From Mycobacterium sp. (GTDB lineage: Bacteria > Actinomycetota > Actinomycetes > Mycobacteriales > Mycobacteriaceae): a stretch of DNA of 58,195 bases. Positions 7,995-17,483 of the stretch are shown piece by piece. The position numbers and the translations under genes are program-made. Position 1 is the first letter of the stretch. Each line of letters opens with the position of its first letter. The stretch covers positions 1 to 58,195 of the forward strand of contig JAHFVD010000043.1 of NCBI GenBank assembly GCA_023264735.1, written 5' to 3'. The notes beneath the pieces are model-generated. The model was not told the DNA's origin. It did not search any database and saw only the letters and a list, made by a program, of their open reading frames with translations.

Positions 7995-8657
7995 ATGCAG
8001 GTGGTAAGCATCCGCAGCACGGGGCCTCGAGGTGGCAAGTCTGGATCGACGGCGGAGCACAGCCGCCAGGCGGTGATGCGGGCTGCGGAGCGTTGCATCC
8101 AGCGCCACGGCATCCGCAAGACGACGATGGACGACATTGCACGTGAAGCGGGCATTTCGCGTCCCAGCATCTATCGGTTCTTTGCCGATCGGGAGGAGCT
8201 GGTGGTCGCTCTGATCGAGGAGCACGCCCGTGCGCTGACCGCGAGGACCCACAAATTCCTCGCCCGCCAGGCGAGTTTTGAAGACGCGCTGGTCGAAGGA
8301 TTGCTCTATCTTGCCGAACACGGCAACCGAGACCCGTTCACGCGCTTCTTGGTGGCGCCCGAGGAATCCGATTTCGGATTACGTATCGGGTCGACCGAGA
8401 CTGCTGCGGCATTGACCGCAGAATATTGGGATCCACTGCTCGATGAGGCCGAGCGCAGCGGGGAGATGAGAAGGGGGCTCGATCGGCGACAGTTGCACAT
8501 CTGGCTCGCCAACCTGGGCCTGATGTTCATGTCGTTGCTCACCAAAGACAAGGGAGCCACGGCAACATACCGCGAGATGATTCGCGCCTTGGTCGTCCCG
8601 GCGTTTCGGCCCGAGACCGCGCCGTCGTCAGGTAAACGGCGCGCCGTCGAGAGGTGA
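7995..8657 (+). CDS. TetR/AcrR-family transcriptional regulator
   Basis: The 220-residue regulator has the N-terminal TetR DNA-binding domain: a helix at about 24-38 and the helix-turn-helix T-M-D-D-I-A-R-E-A-G-I-S-R-P-S-I-Y-R-F-F at about 44-63. The C-terminal ligand-binding domain (about 75-200) shows no assignable specificity. It stands alone on the plus strand between the minus-strand operon starting at 7731 and the convergent CoA ligase. Family A sites lie at its own start and at five other promoters nearby, so it is the best candidate for a local repressor whose inducer is a pathway substrate or CoA intermediate. That link is inference from arrangement. Confidence 0.85.
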   Translation: MQVVSIRSTGPRGGKSGSTAEHSRQAVMRAAERCIQRHGIRKTTMDDIAREAGISRPSIYRFFADREELVVALIEEHARALTARTHKFLARQASFEDALVEGLLYLAEHGNRDPFTRFLVAPEESDFGLRIGSTETAAALTAEYWDPLLDEAERSGEMRRGLDRRQLHIWLANLGLMFMSLLTKDKGATATYREMIRALVVPAFRPETAPSSGKRRAVER

Positions 8658-8679
8658 CCGCGCAAGGGTCCCCCCGCAG

Positions 8680-10266
8680 TTATCGTCGCTCATCGTCTCT
8701 GTCCCAGCTGTTGCCCGCAGGCCGTTGCCGTAGTTCATTCTTACGGACCTTGCCCGTGCTTGTGGTTGGGAACTCGTCAACGAATTCGACGTAGCGGGGC
8801 AACATGAACTTCGCCATGCGGGGTCGCAGAAATTCCATCAGTGCAGGCGCACTGAGATCCGCCGAGGGCGTGGTTACGACGAAAACCTTGATGTCATCGT
8901 CTTTCACCGTGTCGTCGTCGGACGCGATCTCCGACGGGACGCCGATACAAGCGCACTCGGCAACCTGGGGGTGCGCCAACACCTCTGCCTCGACCTCGAA
9001 CGAGGAGACGTTGTGGCCACGGCATCGCAGGCTGTCCTTGAGCCTGTCGACAAAATAGAAGTTGCCGTCGTCATCAAACCTGCCGGCATCGCCGGTATGG
9101 AACCAGCCGTCGCGCCAGGCCTCCGCGGTGGCCTCAGGCATGCCCAGATAGCCCTTGTTCAGTCGCCACGGAAGGTCGTGCCGGACGACGATCTCCCCCA
9201 CGTCGTTCGGGGGCAGCTGTTCACCGTGTTCGTTCACGATTCGGATCTGGTAGCCAGCACTCGGCCGGCCACCGCTACGGTGATTTGCCGGTGACGCAGT
9301 GGTCACCGCCCAACCGGATTCGGTAGTCCCGTAACCCGCACTCACCTGCACCCCGAACCGTCGCTCGAACTCCTCGAATTGCGGGATCAGCGGATACATG
9401 CCCACCTTCAGCAGCGGATTATCGAGGTCGTCGGGACTCGGTGGCTGGGCCAACAACAGTCCGCTGACGACCAGCAGTGGAGCGTGGGTGACGCCGTGCC
9501 GGCGAATGTCCGACCAAAAATGGCTGAGGCTGAACTTCGGGCGGAACACCATCCGAAGATCGAAAAGCGGGGCGATGCACATGCCGAACTTGCCGCTGCT
9601 GTGGAATGTCGGCCAACAGCTGAATGTCGCTCCCCCGCTGGTTTGTCCGGGCTCTTCGTCCGGAAAGATGCCTTGGGCCATACCGTGCAGATTGACCCAC
9701 GGCTGCAGGACGCCTTTGGATGGACCGGTGGTGCCGGAGGTATAGATGACAGCATGGGTGTCGTCGTAGCGTGGGTTGACGTAGGGCGCCGGCCGGCCCT
9801 CGGCGAGGAACTGTCCGACGCTCAACACCCGCCACGGCAGATGCGGCAATGATTCGGTCGAGTTCAGCACCACGACCGTTTTCAGATGCTCCAGACGTGT
9901 CGAGATTGCATCAAGCCGATCGACGAATTCCTCTGCGATGACCAGGATCTCGGCCGCGGAGTTGTTCAGCGGATAGATCAGACTCTGACCGACGAACTCC
10001 GGGTTGATCGGCACCTCGACCGCCCGCAACCACGCCAGACCCAGCCAGCCATAGTAAGAGGCCATCGAGGTGGGAAGCATGGTCGCGACAAACGATCCCT
10101 CGCGTGCGCCGATGTTGTGGAACGCATCGGCCCACTGCAACACCGTGGCATGAAACTGCCCGTAGGTGTGCGTGATATCGGTGCCCGCTTCCTCAACGAA
10201 GACCGCATTCGGATCGCGTTCGGCTGCAGCACAGATCAACCGCGGCAGCGGCGTCTCCAAGTCCAT
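8680..10266 (-). CDS. Acyl-CoA synthetase (AMP-dependent, CaiC-like)
   Basis: The 528-residue ANL-superfamily ligase activates a carboxylic acid to its CoA thioester through an acyl-adenylate. Visible motifs are the P-loop Y-T-S-G-T-T-G-P-S-K-G near 175-185, Y-G-T-T-E-S around 315-320, the W-F-H-T-G-D segment and a C-terminal S-T-G-K-V-R-K with the catalytic Lys. It is closest in style to crotonobetaine/carnitine-CoA ligases. ATG 10266 has a GGAGG site 6-7 bases upstream. It is the last gene of the minus-strand operon that begins with the SDR at 17394 and probably activates an acid produced by the monooxygenases upstream. Confidence 0.88.
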   Translation of the reverse strand: MDLETPLPRLICAAAERDPNAVFVEEAGTDITHTYGQFHATVLQWADAFHNIGAREGSFVATMLPTSMASYYGWLGLAWLRAVEVPINPEFVGQSLIYPLNNSAAEILVIAEEFVDRLDAISTRLEHLKTVVVLNSTESLPHLPWRVLSVGQFLAEGRPAPYVNPRYDDTHAVIYTSGTTGPSKGVLQPWVNLHGMAQGIFPDEEPGQTSGGATFSCWPTFHSSGKFGMCIAPLFDLRMVFRPKFSLSHFWSDIRRHGVTHAPLLVVSGLLLAQPPSPDDLDNPLLKVGMYPLIPQFEEFERRFGVQVSAGYGTTESGWAVTTASPANHRSGGRPSAGYQIRIVNEHGEQLPPNDVGEIVVRHDLPWRLNKGYLGMPEATAEAWRDGWFHTGDAGRFDDDGNFYFVDRLKDSLRCRGHNVSSFEVEAEVLAHPQVAECACIGVPSEIASDDDTVKDDDIKVFVVTTPSADLSAPALMEFLRPRMAKFMLPRYVEFVDEFPTTSTGKVRKNELRQRPAGNSWDRDDERR

Positions 10267-10292
10267 CCGGTCCTCCGTTGAAAACTCGCGTG

Positions 10293-11972
10293 TTATCCGT
10301 CGCTGACTGCCAGGGCTGCCGATTCCTCGGCCAACGCCAGCAGTTGCGCTGAATCGACAATCTTGACGCGGGGGCGTCCCGACGACGCACCGGCCGCGCG
10401 CTCAGCGGCGTCGATGCGGCTCCACCCGGCGAGCCCGGCCTGGTATCCGCAGCGCTCGGCCAGCAGTGCCTCCAGCGACTGCCTGTCCCCGACCGGCGCG
10501 ATCAATCGGTCGGCGCTGAAATCCTCGGCGATGCAGGCAACGGTGTCGGCAGCGCATTGCCTATTGGTACCGATCATTCCGCTGGGTCCTCGTTTGATCC
10601 AGCCCGCAACATAGGTGCCGGCCATGCCCGTCACCCGCCCGCCGGTATTCGGGATGGTCGCGCTGGCAGCGTCGAAGGGCAAGTCGGCGATCGGTTGGCC
10701 GCGGTATCCCACTGAGCGTAGAACCAGACCCGCTTGCAGGCTGGCGTACCGATCCGTCGGCTCGGCAGTCAATGACTCGCGTTCTCCGATCACAATTCGG
10801 TTATGGACCACCCGTACCTCATCGACCCGGTCGGTTCCCCGCAGTTCGGTCGGCGAGACCAAGTAGCGCAGGACGATACGGCGGCGCCCAGGTGGCGAGG
10901 CCACCGCGGCCAACTCCTGAACCAGCTCGGCCTTGCGCCGGAGATTCGGTTCGTGGTTGGCGTCGTCCAGCGCCGCCTGGCTGAGCGCATCGAGCGCCAC
11001 CTCGTCAGGCAGGGCCACGACGTCAAAATCGGGATTCGTCAAGAGCCCCATGAGTTCCGGCGCCGAATACGCGGCCTGAACCGGGCCACGCCGGCCTAAT
11101 ACCACCACTTCACGCACCGATGACTTTCGCAGAGCCGCCAACGCATGATCGGCAATGTCGGTGCGCGCCAGCATATCTGGATCACTGACGAGGATGCGGG
11201 CCACATCCAGCGCCACGTTGCCGTTACCGACGACTACCGCACGTTCCGACGACAGGTCAAACGTCAGTCCGGTGGCGTCGGGGTGCCCGTTGTACCAGGC
11301 GACGAAGTCGGTGGCCGAGTGACTGCCAGGAAGGTCCTCGCCGGCGATATTGAGCCGACGGTCAGCACTGGCCCCGACCGCGTAGATCACCGCGTGGTGA
11401 TGCTGGAGCAGTTCTGCGTGGCTGATGTGTGTGCCGACTTCGACGCCGAGATGCAGTGTGAAGTTCGGCTTTTGGCCCTGGTAGGGGAACACCGCGCTGA
11501 CAGCCTTGGTCGATGCATGGTCTGGGGCCACGCCGAAGCGGACCAGACCGAGCGGAGTCAACAACCGCTCATAGACGTCGACTTCGGCGCCGCTGTCCAG
11601 CAGCATGGCGGCGGCGTAGCTGCCGGCCGCCCCCGAACCGACGACCGCGATTCGCGCCCCAGCCAGACCCGGCCACACAGCCGGCGAGCCACCACGGCCG
11701 GAGGGCGGGGTTTCGCGCGGGCTCTTGTAATAGTCCTCGTTGAGCTGCAGGAACGTCTGCATGTTCGGGGCGAGTTCATCGTCGGAAACGATGGCGTCCA
11801 CCGGACATGCCTGCGCGCACGCCGAACAATCGATGCACGTGTCAGGGTCGATGTAGAGCAGCTCGGCGCTCATGTACCCGGGTTCGTCGGGTGTGGGGTG
11901 GATGCAGTCGACCGGACAGGTCGGCACACAGGACGCATCGCTGCAGCATGACTGCGTGATGACGTAGGTCAT
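10293..11972 (-). CDS. fprB: Ferredoxin / ferredoxin-NADP reductase fusion (FprB-like)
   Basis: The 559-residue protein begins with a 7Fe-type ferredoxin domain (Cys-rich residues 9-23 and C-x2-C-x2-C-x3-C-P at 46-57). This is followed by an adrenodoxin-reductase-like flavoprotein: FAD site G-S-G-A-A-G at 112-117, NADP site G-N-G-N-V-A-L-D, and C-terminal G-W-I-K-R-G-P-S-G-x-I-G-T-N. It matches M. tuberculosis FprB closely in order and length (575 residues there). It would pass electrons from NADPH to ferredoxins or directly to P450s. Its ATG overlaps the stop of the upstream P450 (ATGA), arguing that it serves that P450 and the one at 15288-16529. Confidence 0.92.
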   Translation of the reverse strand: MTYVITQSCCSDASCVPTCPVDCIHPTPDEPGYMSAELLYIDPDTCIDCSACAQACPVDAIVSDDELAPNMQTFLQLNEDYYKSPRETPPSGRGGSPAVWPGLAGARIAVVGSGAAGSYAAAMLLDSGAEVDVYERLLTPLGLVRFGVAPDHASTKAVSAVFPYQGQKPNFTLHLGVEVGTHISHAELLQHHHAVIYAVGASADRRLNIAGEDLPGSHSATDFVAWYNGHPDATGLTFDLSSERAVVVGNGNVALDVARILVSDPDMLARTDIADHALAALRKSSVREVVVLGRRGPVQAAYSAPELMGLLTNPDFDVVALPDEVALDALSQAALDDANHEPNLRRKAELVQELAAVASPPGRRRIVLRYLVSPTELRGTDRVDEVRVVHNRIVIGERESLTAEPTDRYASLQAGLVLRSVGYRGQPIADLPFDAASATIPNTGGRVTGMAGTYVAGWIKRGPSGMIGTNRQCAADTVACIAEDFSADRLIAPVGDRQSLEALLAERCGYQAGLAGWSRIDAAERAAGASSGRPRVKIVDSAQLLALAEESAALAVSDG

Positions 11973-13222
11973 CAGGTCGCCCCCGGCGGCGTGAAGCGCA
12001 ACGGCAGACGCTCTACCCGGCGCACTACACCGTGCCCGACGAACGTCAATTCCCCAGCCGGAACGGCTAGTTCGATATCGCCCAAACGAGTCAGCAGCTG
12101 TTCACATGCGATGCTCGCCTCCAGCCGGGCCAGCGGTGCGCCGAGACAGAAATGGAACGCATGCCCGAACGCCGCGTGCGAGACGCGTGGGCGGTGGATG
12201 TTGAACTCGTCGGCATCAGGCCCGAACTTTTCCGGATCCCGGTTCGCCGCGCCCCAGCTCAGCAGCACCCGAGATCCGGGCGGCACCGCGACACCATCGA
12301 GGGCGACGTCGGGGTTTTCCACCATTCGCGGGTTCCATTGCACGGGCGACTCCAGCCGAAGTGTCTCTTCAAGCATGGCCGGGATCAAGGTGTGGTCCGC
12401 GCGGACCTGCGCAAACTGGTCCGGGTGGGTCAGCATCAGATAGAACGCCGAACCCAGTAGGCTCGCGGTGCTTTCGGTGCCGCCGGCGAGAAAGATGCGG
12501 ATCAGCTCGAGTATTTCGGGCACGTCCAGGGGGCGCTCGGAGTCTTCCTCGGCGGTGACCAAGTGGCTGATGAGGTCATCGCCGGGGTCGGCCCGCCGGC
12601 GCTCGATCAGCGCGGCGAAGTAGTGCTGCATTTCCACCAGTCCCCTGGCGCACTCCAGGGCCCGCTCACGGGGCAGGTAGCCCGAGACCGACTCGGCGAT
12701 GACGTCTGCCCATCGGCTGAAATGGGGTTGGTCCTCGCTGGGAACGCCCATGATCAGCCCGATGACACGGATGGGCAGTTGCACCGCGAAGTCCGTGAGC
12801 AGCTCGAACTCACCTTTGTCAATGAACGCGTTGATCAGCTCAGTGACGGTGTCCCGGATGAGCGGCTCGTGGCGGGCCACGGCGCCGGCCGTGAACGGCT
12901 TGTTGACCAGTTTGCGGTAGCGCGTGTGCTCAGGTGGGTCCGCGGTCACCAACGCCGGGACGGCGGGGTACCCCTCGGCCATGATGGCCTCGAGCTCGGG
13001 ATCTCCCGCGCCGAACTTGGGGCGGTGGCTGGAGAAGGCCTCCGGGGTTCGTGCAGCGGCGAGCACCGAGTCGAACCGGGTCACGAGAAAGGCTCCGACG
13101 TCGGGGATCTCGTAGGCCGGGGACGCCGCTCTGGCTTTGGTGTAGAAGGCGTAGGGGCAGGCGTTGTACTCCGGCGAGCCGAAGGTCTGCGCGTCGTCCG
13201 TGTCGCCGTCAACAGCAGTCAT
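11972..13222 (-). CDS. Cytochrome P450
   Basis: The 416-residue soluble bacterial P450 has I-helix A-G-G-T-E-S-T at 246-252 (oxygen activation), the E-E-T-L-R (ExxR) near 285-289 and the heme loop F-G-H-A-F-H-F-C-L-G with Cys359 as ligand. Length and sequence fit actinobacterial class I P450s that hydroxylate small hydrophobic molecules. It is translationally coupled to the FprB-like reductase downstream and lies 47 bases downstream of the monooxygenase gene. The exact CYP family is not assigned. Confidence 0.93.
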   Translation of the reverse strand: MTAVDGDTDDAQTFGSPEYNACPYAFYTKARAASPAYEIPDVGAFLVTRFDSVLAAARTPEAFSSHRPKFGAGDPELEAIMAEGYPAVPALVTADPPEHTRYRKLVNKPFTAGAVARHEPLIRDTVTELINAFIDKGEFELLTDFAVQLPIRVIGLIMGVPSEDQPHFSRWADVIAESVSGYLPRERALECARGLVEMQHYFAALIERRRADPGDDLISHLVTAEEDSERPLDVPEILELIRIFLAGGTESTASLLGSAFYLMLTHPDQFAQVRADHTLIPAMLEETLRLESPVQWNPRMVENPDVALDGVAVPPGSRVLLSWGAANRDPEKFGPDADEFNIHRPRVSHAAFGHAFHFCLGAPLARLEASIACEQLLTRLGDIELAVPAGELTFVGHGVVRRVERLPLRFTPPGAT

Positions 13223-13269
13223 CTTCTACTTCTTTCTTGCTGTGCGAGCCACGGTCGGGTGTCGCCCTG

Positions 13270-15231
13270 TCATGGCGCAATCGTCATTTGGGCCGGCTCA
13301 TCTCGGTACTCGACCAAATAGTCGTCGAGCTTCGGTTGCCTTGTCATGCGCCAGAAATCGACATTCCGGAACGGGTTGATGACGACCACCCGTCCGCGGG
13401 CATTGCGGTAGTACGTACTCATCGCCGGATGCGTCCAGATCATCCGCTCGTGCATCTCATCGACGGTCGCCGCGTACTGGTCGTAAACCTCCTGGCGGCA
13501 TTCCACCGCGGCCAGATTCTGCTCGAACATAGCCCGCAGAAGACCTTCGAGGTATTCCAGCTGTGACTCCACTGTGTGGATCAAACTGCCACCGTGTCCA
13601 GTCTGCGTATTGGGCCCATACAGCGTGAAGAAATTCGGGAAGCCCGGGATGGTCAGTCCTAGGTATGCGCGGCCGTCATCGTCGTTCCATGCCTCGCGAA
13701 GCAGCCGACCGCCCCGCCCGCGTACGTCGAAGGACGACAAGAACCGCACGACATCAAACCCGGTGGCCAACACCAGCACATCGGCCTCGTAGACGTCGCC
13801 GGACTCGGTCAGGACTCCTTCGGGCCGGACCTCGGCGATCGCCTCGGTGATCAGATGAACGTTGCGCCGCGTCAAGGTCGCAAACCAGCCATTGTCTTGC
13901 AGCATCCGCTTACCGAACGGCGGATAGCTCGGAATAGCTTTGGCCCAGAGGTCTTCGCGACCCGGCAACTTTGACTTGATGTATTCGGTGAAGTACTTGC
14001 GATGACCGTCGTTAGCGGCGTTGATGGCCACCTGCGAGTCCGCCCAAGCCGGGTCGCGTTGCAGCGCGCCGTAGAGCTTGTCGTGATAAATCCAGCTCAG
14101 TCGCAGCCGGTACCAGGCTCGAAACAGCGGCACCTCCTCGAAGAGCAGGCGCATCGATTCGGGGACCTTCGTCTTGAACTTGTCGAAGGGCTGCACCCAC
14201 TGCGCGGACCGCTGGAAGATCGTGAGTTCTGACACCGCGTCCGCGATGGCCGGCACCACTTGCATCGCCGATGCGCCGTTGCCGACGACGGCAACCTTCT
14301 TGCCCTCGATCGATAGGTCGCTGGGCCAGCATGCGGTGTGGAAGGCCGGCCCGGCAAACGTCTCCAGCCCGGGCAGCGGGGGCACGACCGGTGGGTTGAA
14401 GGCGCCGACGCAGCTGAGGATGACATTCGCCCGCTCCACGGTGGTAGCACCGTGGCGGTCGCGTACCTGCACTGTCCATGCCTGCTCAAACTCGTCATAG
14501 TCGACGCGCACCACTTCGCTACCGAAGCGGATGTGCGGACGCACCCCGAAGTCGTCAGTCACCTTGTTGAGGTAGTCCTGGATTTCGTCGCGACTAGCGA
14601 AGTAGTGCGGCCAGTCGTGGGGTGCGAACGAATAGGAATACAGATGGCTGGGCGTATCCACCCCCGCGCCGGGGTAGATATTTTCCAACCAGACGCCGCC
14701 AACTTCGGTGTTCTTTTCGAGCACGACATAGGGGATGTTCATCGCGGCCATTCGGATCGCCGCCGCGATGCCGGAGATTCCGCCGCCGATGATGACGGCG
14801 CGGAATCCCTCCGGTACGGCGGCGGGATGAGGCTCGGGCACCACACCGGCACCGGCGGCAAGTTCCTGGGCCAACACGTCGCCGTACTCGCTTGGAACGG
14901 GTTCGCCCATCGAGACACTGAGCATTCGGGCCATCAGCTCCGATGACGGCTGTGGGATGGCTACCGGCGTGCCCGAGCGCCACGCCTTGATCGCGCGCAA
15001 CGCGGCCGCGCGCACCTGCTCTTGCAGCTCGTCGGGTAAGCCACCGGAATCGTTGTCGGCCATCCCTTTTGTCCGGCTGATGCAGTACGGAGGTTCCAAC
15101 CAGTGCAAATCACCGGTCAGTTGGACCAGCACCATCACCAGTGTCGGAATGTTGGCTTGCGCCACTGCCGCGTCGAGCGCCCCGGTTTGGTCGTCGGCAC
15201 CGCTTTGGTTGCGAAATATGTTGTCAGACAA
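13270..15231 (-). CDS. FAD-dependent monooxygenase, Baeyer-Villiger type
   Basis: The 653-residue protein has the BVMO layout: FAD Rossmann motif G-G-G-I-S-G at 149-154, the fingerprint F-A-G-P-A-F-H-T-A-C-W-P at 292-303 (F-x-G-x-x-x-H-x-x-x-W-P) and the NADPH motif G-N-G-A-S-A at 318-323. An N-terminal extension of about 140 residues is typical of the 4-hydroxyacetophenone monooxygenase subgroup. It inserts oxygen beside a ketone to give an ester or lactone. The start is TTG 15231, chosen because a GAGAG precedes it by 5 bases and the extension is conserved in the subgroup. Its ketone substrate could be made by the adjacent SDR from a P450-generated alcohol. Confidence 0.9.
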   Translation of the reverse strand: MSDNIFRNQSGADDQTGALDAAVAQANIPTLVMVLVQLTGDLHWLEPPYCISRTKGMADNDSGGLPDELQEQVRAAALRAIKAWRSGTPVAIPQPSSELMARMLSVSMGEPVPSEYGDVLAQELAAGAGVVPEPHPAAVPEGFRAVIIGGGISGIAAAIRMAAMNIPYVVLEKNTEVGGVWLENIYPGAGVDTPSHLYSYSFAPHDWPHYFASRDEIQDYLNKVTDDFGVRPHIRFGSEVVRVDYDEFEQAWTVQVRDRHGATTVERANVILSCVGAFNPPVVPPLPGLETFAGPAFHTACWPSDLSIEGKKVAVVGNGASAMQVVPAIADAVSELTIFQRSAQWVQPFDKFKTKVPESMRLLFEEVPLFRAWYRLRLSWIYHDKLYGALQRDPAWADSQVAINAANDGHRKYFTEYIKSKLPGREDLWAKAIPSYPPFGKRMLQDNGWFATLTRRNVHLITEAIAEVRPEGVLTESGDVYEADVLVLATGFDVVRFLSSFDVRGRGGRLLREAWNDDDGRAYLGLTIPGFPNFFTLYGPNTQTGHGGSLIHTVESQLEYLEGLLRAMFEQNLAAVECRQEVYDQYAATVDEMHERMIWTHPAMSTYYRNARGRVVVINPFRNVDFWRMTRQPKLDDYLVEYRDEPAQMTIAP

Positions 15232-15287
15232 TGGAACTCTCGGCTCTCAGGGGACTGGTGAACATCGGCGACCGCACTTGTCCGCGC

Positions 15288-16529
15288 CTAACGCCGCATC
15301 AACACGGGAATCGCGACAGGACCACGCGCAAATGCGGCACGCCACTTCATCTCATGGCCGGCCACCAGATCGAATCCATCGAGCGCGCAGATCGCCTTGA
15401 GGCTGGCTTTCATTTCGCGCCGCGCCAGATGCGCGCCAAGACACCGGTGGATTCCGGCCCCGAAAGCCAAGTGGGACGCCACATTCGGTCGGTGGATATC
15501 GATCTCGAGTGGGTTGGGGAATTGCTCCGGATCCAGGTTCGCCGCAGAAAAATTGAGCAATACGCGCTCGCCGGTCTTCATCGGACAGCCGCCGAACTCA
15601 ACGTCACGAGTCAGCGTCCTGCCCTGGGTGGGTACCGGCGTGGAAAATCGAATGAACTCTTCGATGGCGCGATCCAGACCGCGCTCGTCGGCCTCGCGCA
15701 GTTCCTGACGCAGATCCGGCCTGATCGCCAGCTGCCAGGCCATTGCACCCAGACCGCCCATGGTCGTCTCCATACCGGCCATCACAGCAAGATTGAGGGT
15801 CTCGATGCGCTCGCGCTCGCTCATGACCAGGCCGTCCTCGCCAAAACCCATGTGCGCGATGACACCGGCCAGATCGTCGTTGCGACCTTCGGCCCGACGG
15901 GCCTCCAGCAAGTCACCACACCAAGCCAGCAACTTCGGGACCGCTTCGAGGGTCAATTCCGGATTTGTCAGGGTGATGCTGACAAGGGAGAGCAACATAT
16001 CCCCCTGATCCGCGTGCTGGTCAAGGAATCCGCGACTGAGGAACACGACGGGTGGCAGCTTCGCGGTGAATTCGGCCACGAAGTCCACCGGCCCTGCAAC
16101 CGCGAGGCACTGCTCCATCAGATCTGCCACGATGCTCGCAATCTCGGCGTCGTTGGCGGCCAATGCAGCTGGGGTGAAGAAAGGGTTGAGGTGCTTGCGG
16201 ATCTCCCGGTGCTTGGGGGGATCCAGCTCTACCGGGATCAACCTGACCAGGTCCAGCGGGATCTGTACCGCCGAGACGCCGTCGGCGCTGCTGAAGGTCT
16301 CCCACTGGGTAGCCGCCGCCATCGCATGCTCGTAGTCGTTGACGATCCATTCCCCGGGCGGCTCCGTCATGCTCCAGATCGTGTTGTTCCACCCCACCGG
16401 GCACCGCTCACGGACGCTGGTGTTGGTCTGCCAGAAATCGTCGTGCACGGCCGGGTCCAACGGAAAGAATTCAACCGTCTCGTAGCTCGGTTCGGTGGCC
16501 GCTTCGTCGGGCGATGTGGTGTCTGTCAT
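15288..16529 (-). CDS. Cytochrome P450
   Basis: The 413-residue P450 has I-helix A-G-M-E-T-T at 251-256, E-F-I-R (ExxR) at 291-294 and the heme loop F-G-A-G-I-H-R-C-L-G with Cys363 as ligand. Start ATG 16529 has AGGAGG about 9 bases upstream. A longer frame up to 16616 would overlap the preceding SDR and lacks a ribosome site. It is a different P450 subfamily from the one at 11972-13222 in the same operon, suggesting two successive hydroxylations or two substrates. Electrons probably come through FprB or the small ferredoxin at 18640. Confidence 0.93.
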   Translation of the reverse strand: MTDTTSPDEAATEPSYETVEFFPLDPAVHDDFWQTNTSVRERCPVGWNNTIWSMTEPPGEWIVNDYEHAMAAATQWETFSSADGVSAVQIPLDLVRLIPVELDPPKHREIRKHLNPFFTPAALAANDAEIASIVADLMEQCLAVAGPVDFVAEFTAKLPPVVFLSRGFLDQHADQGDMLLSLVSITLTNPELTLEAVPKLLAWCGDLLEARRAEGRNDDLAGVIAHMGFGEDGLVMSERERIETLNLAVMAGMETTMGGLGAMAWQLAIRPDLRQELREADERGLDRAIEEFIRFSTPVPTQGRTLTRDVEFGGCPMKTGERVLLNFSAANLDPEQFPNPLEIDIHRPNVASHLAFGAGIHRCLGAHLARREMKASLKAICALDGFDLVAGHEMKWRAAFARGPVAIPVLMRR

Positions 16530-16575
16530 TGCTTGAGCCTCCTGAGACCAGTGCAGAATCGAGTTGCTTGGCGTG

Positions 16576-17394
16576 CTATTTGGCGGTGAATCCGGCATCG
16601 ACCGGCAGCGAGACACCGGTCACGAAACGCGCCTGCTCGGAGATGATCCAGGCCACGGCGTCACTGATGTCCGACGGCTCCATCCGACCAACGGGGAGCA
16701 GGTTCGTCCACGCGGACACGTCGCGGTCGGCCATGAGTTCGGCCATCGACTCGTTGTTCACCATCGGCGTGTCCACCCCTGCCGGGTGAATCGCGTTGAC
16801 CCTGACGCCGTATTCGGCGAGGTCGAAGGCGAACGCCCGCATCAGGCCAACCAGTGCGTGCTTGGCGGCGGTGTAGGCGTAGCCGCCGATCGTGCCCATC
16901 GCCAGGCTGCCTTTGAGGCCGGCCGTGGAGTTGATGAAGACGATGCTGCGTCCCGCTGCTTCCCCGGTAAGAAGCGCGGGAATGCACACCTGCGCGGTAT
17001 TGAAGGCACCCGTCAGGTTGGTGTCGATCACATCGGTCCAACACTGCATGGGATCAGCCGGCGCGATTTCGAGCGGAGCGATACCGGCATTGGCGATGAC
17101 GACGTCCAGGCGCCCCAGGGTACCGACCGCACTATCGACACACGACTGCATGGCAGCGCGGTCGCGCACGTCGGTCTCGGCCGTCACCACCCGGCGCCCC
17201 AGCGCACGGATTTGTTCGGCAGTATCGGCCAACTCGGCAGCGCTGCCCAGCGGATACGGCACGGTGTCCAGGTCCTTGCAAAGGTCGATCGCGATGATGT
17301 CGGCGCCGTCCTCGGCCATCCGCAGGCAGTGGGAACGCCCCTGGCCGCGCGCGGCACCGGTGACGAGCGCAACCTTGCCGGATAGCGAGCCCAT
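16576..17394 (-). CDS. Mycofactocin-linked short-chain dehydrogenase
   Basis: The 272-residue SDR has T-G-A-A-R-G-Q-G-R-S-H at the nucleotide site, N-A-G-I, a catalytic Ser in N-S-T-A-G-L-K and Y-T-A-A-K. An extended segment after the beta-2 Asp (D-L-C-K-D-L-D-T-V-P-Y-P-L-G) is the hallmark of the mycofactocin-associated SDR subfamily (TIGR03971), in which NAD is held tightly and re-oxidised by mycofactocin rather than free NAD. ATG 17394 is chosen by comparison with the paralogue at 20410-21231, which starts with the same M-G-S-L. It is the first gene of the operon running to 8680, with a family A site 60 bases upstream. It probably oxidises a P450-derived secondary alcohol. Confidence 0.88.
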   Translation of the reverse strand: MGSLSGKVALVTGAARGQGRSHCLRMAEDGADIIAIDLCKDLDTVPYPLGSAAELADTAEQIRALGRRVVTAETDVRDRAAMQSCVDSAVGTLGRLDVVIANAGIAPLEIAPADPMQCWTDVIDTNLTGAFNTAQVCIPALLTGEAAGRSIVFINSTAGLKGSLAMGTIGGYAYTAAKHALVGLMRAFAFDLAEYGVRVNAIHPAGVDTPMVNNESMAELMADRDVSAWTNLLPVGRMEPSDISDAVAWIISEQARFVTGVSLPVDAGFTAK

Positions 17395-17453
17395 GGTGTC
17401 CCACTCTCCTGCTCTCCCGGGCGGCCGGTCATCCGACCACGTACGCGACATTA

Positions 17454-17476
17454 TGACAAATTTTGTATTTGTGTCA
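17454..17476. promoter_or_regulatory. Family A operator-like site, upstream of the SDR/P450/BVMO operon
   Basis: This is the cleanest copy. It has TGACA at the left and TGTCA at the right (17454-17476) with TTTGT at positions 9-13, and the flanking AAAT/ATTT adds symmetry. It sits in the 89 bp gap between the end of the FadE gene at 17484 and the SDR start at 17394, so it implies a separate promoter inside the minus-strand gene run. Confidence 0.62.
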
Positions 17477-17483
17477 ACCGAGT

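Noticed and set aside
12563..13321. Plus-strand 252-codon frame with an apparent hydrophobic tail
   Set aside because: It is antisense to the P450 at 11972-13222, and the hydrophobic tail falls in a short intergenic gap.
15141..16589. Plus-strand 482-codon frame
   Set aside because: It is antisense to a P450 with all heme and I-helix motifs in the right places. Length alone is a GC-bias effect.
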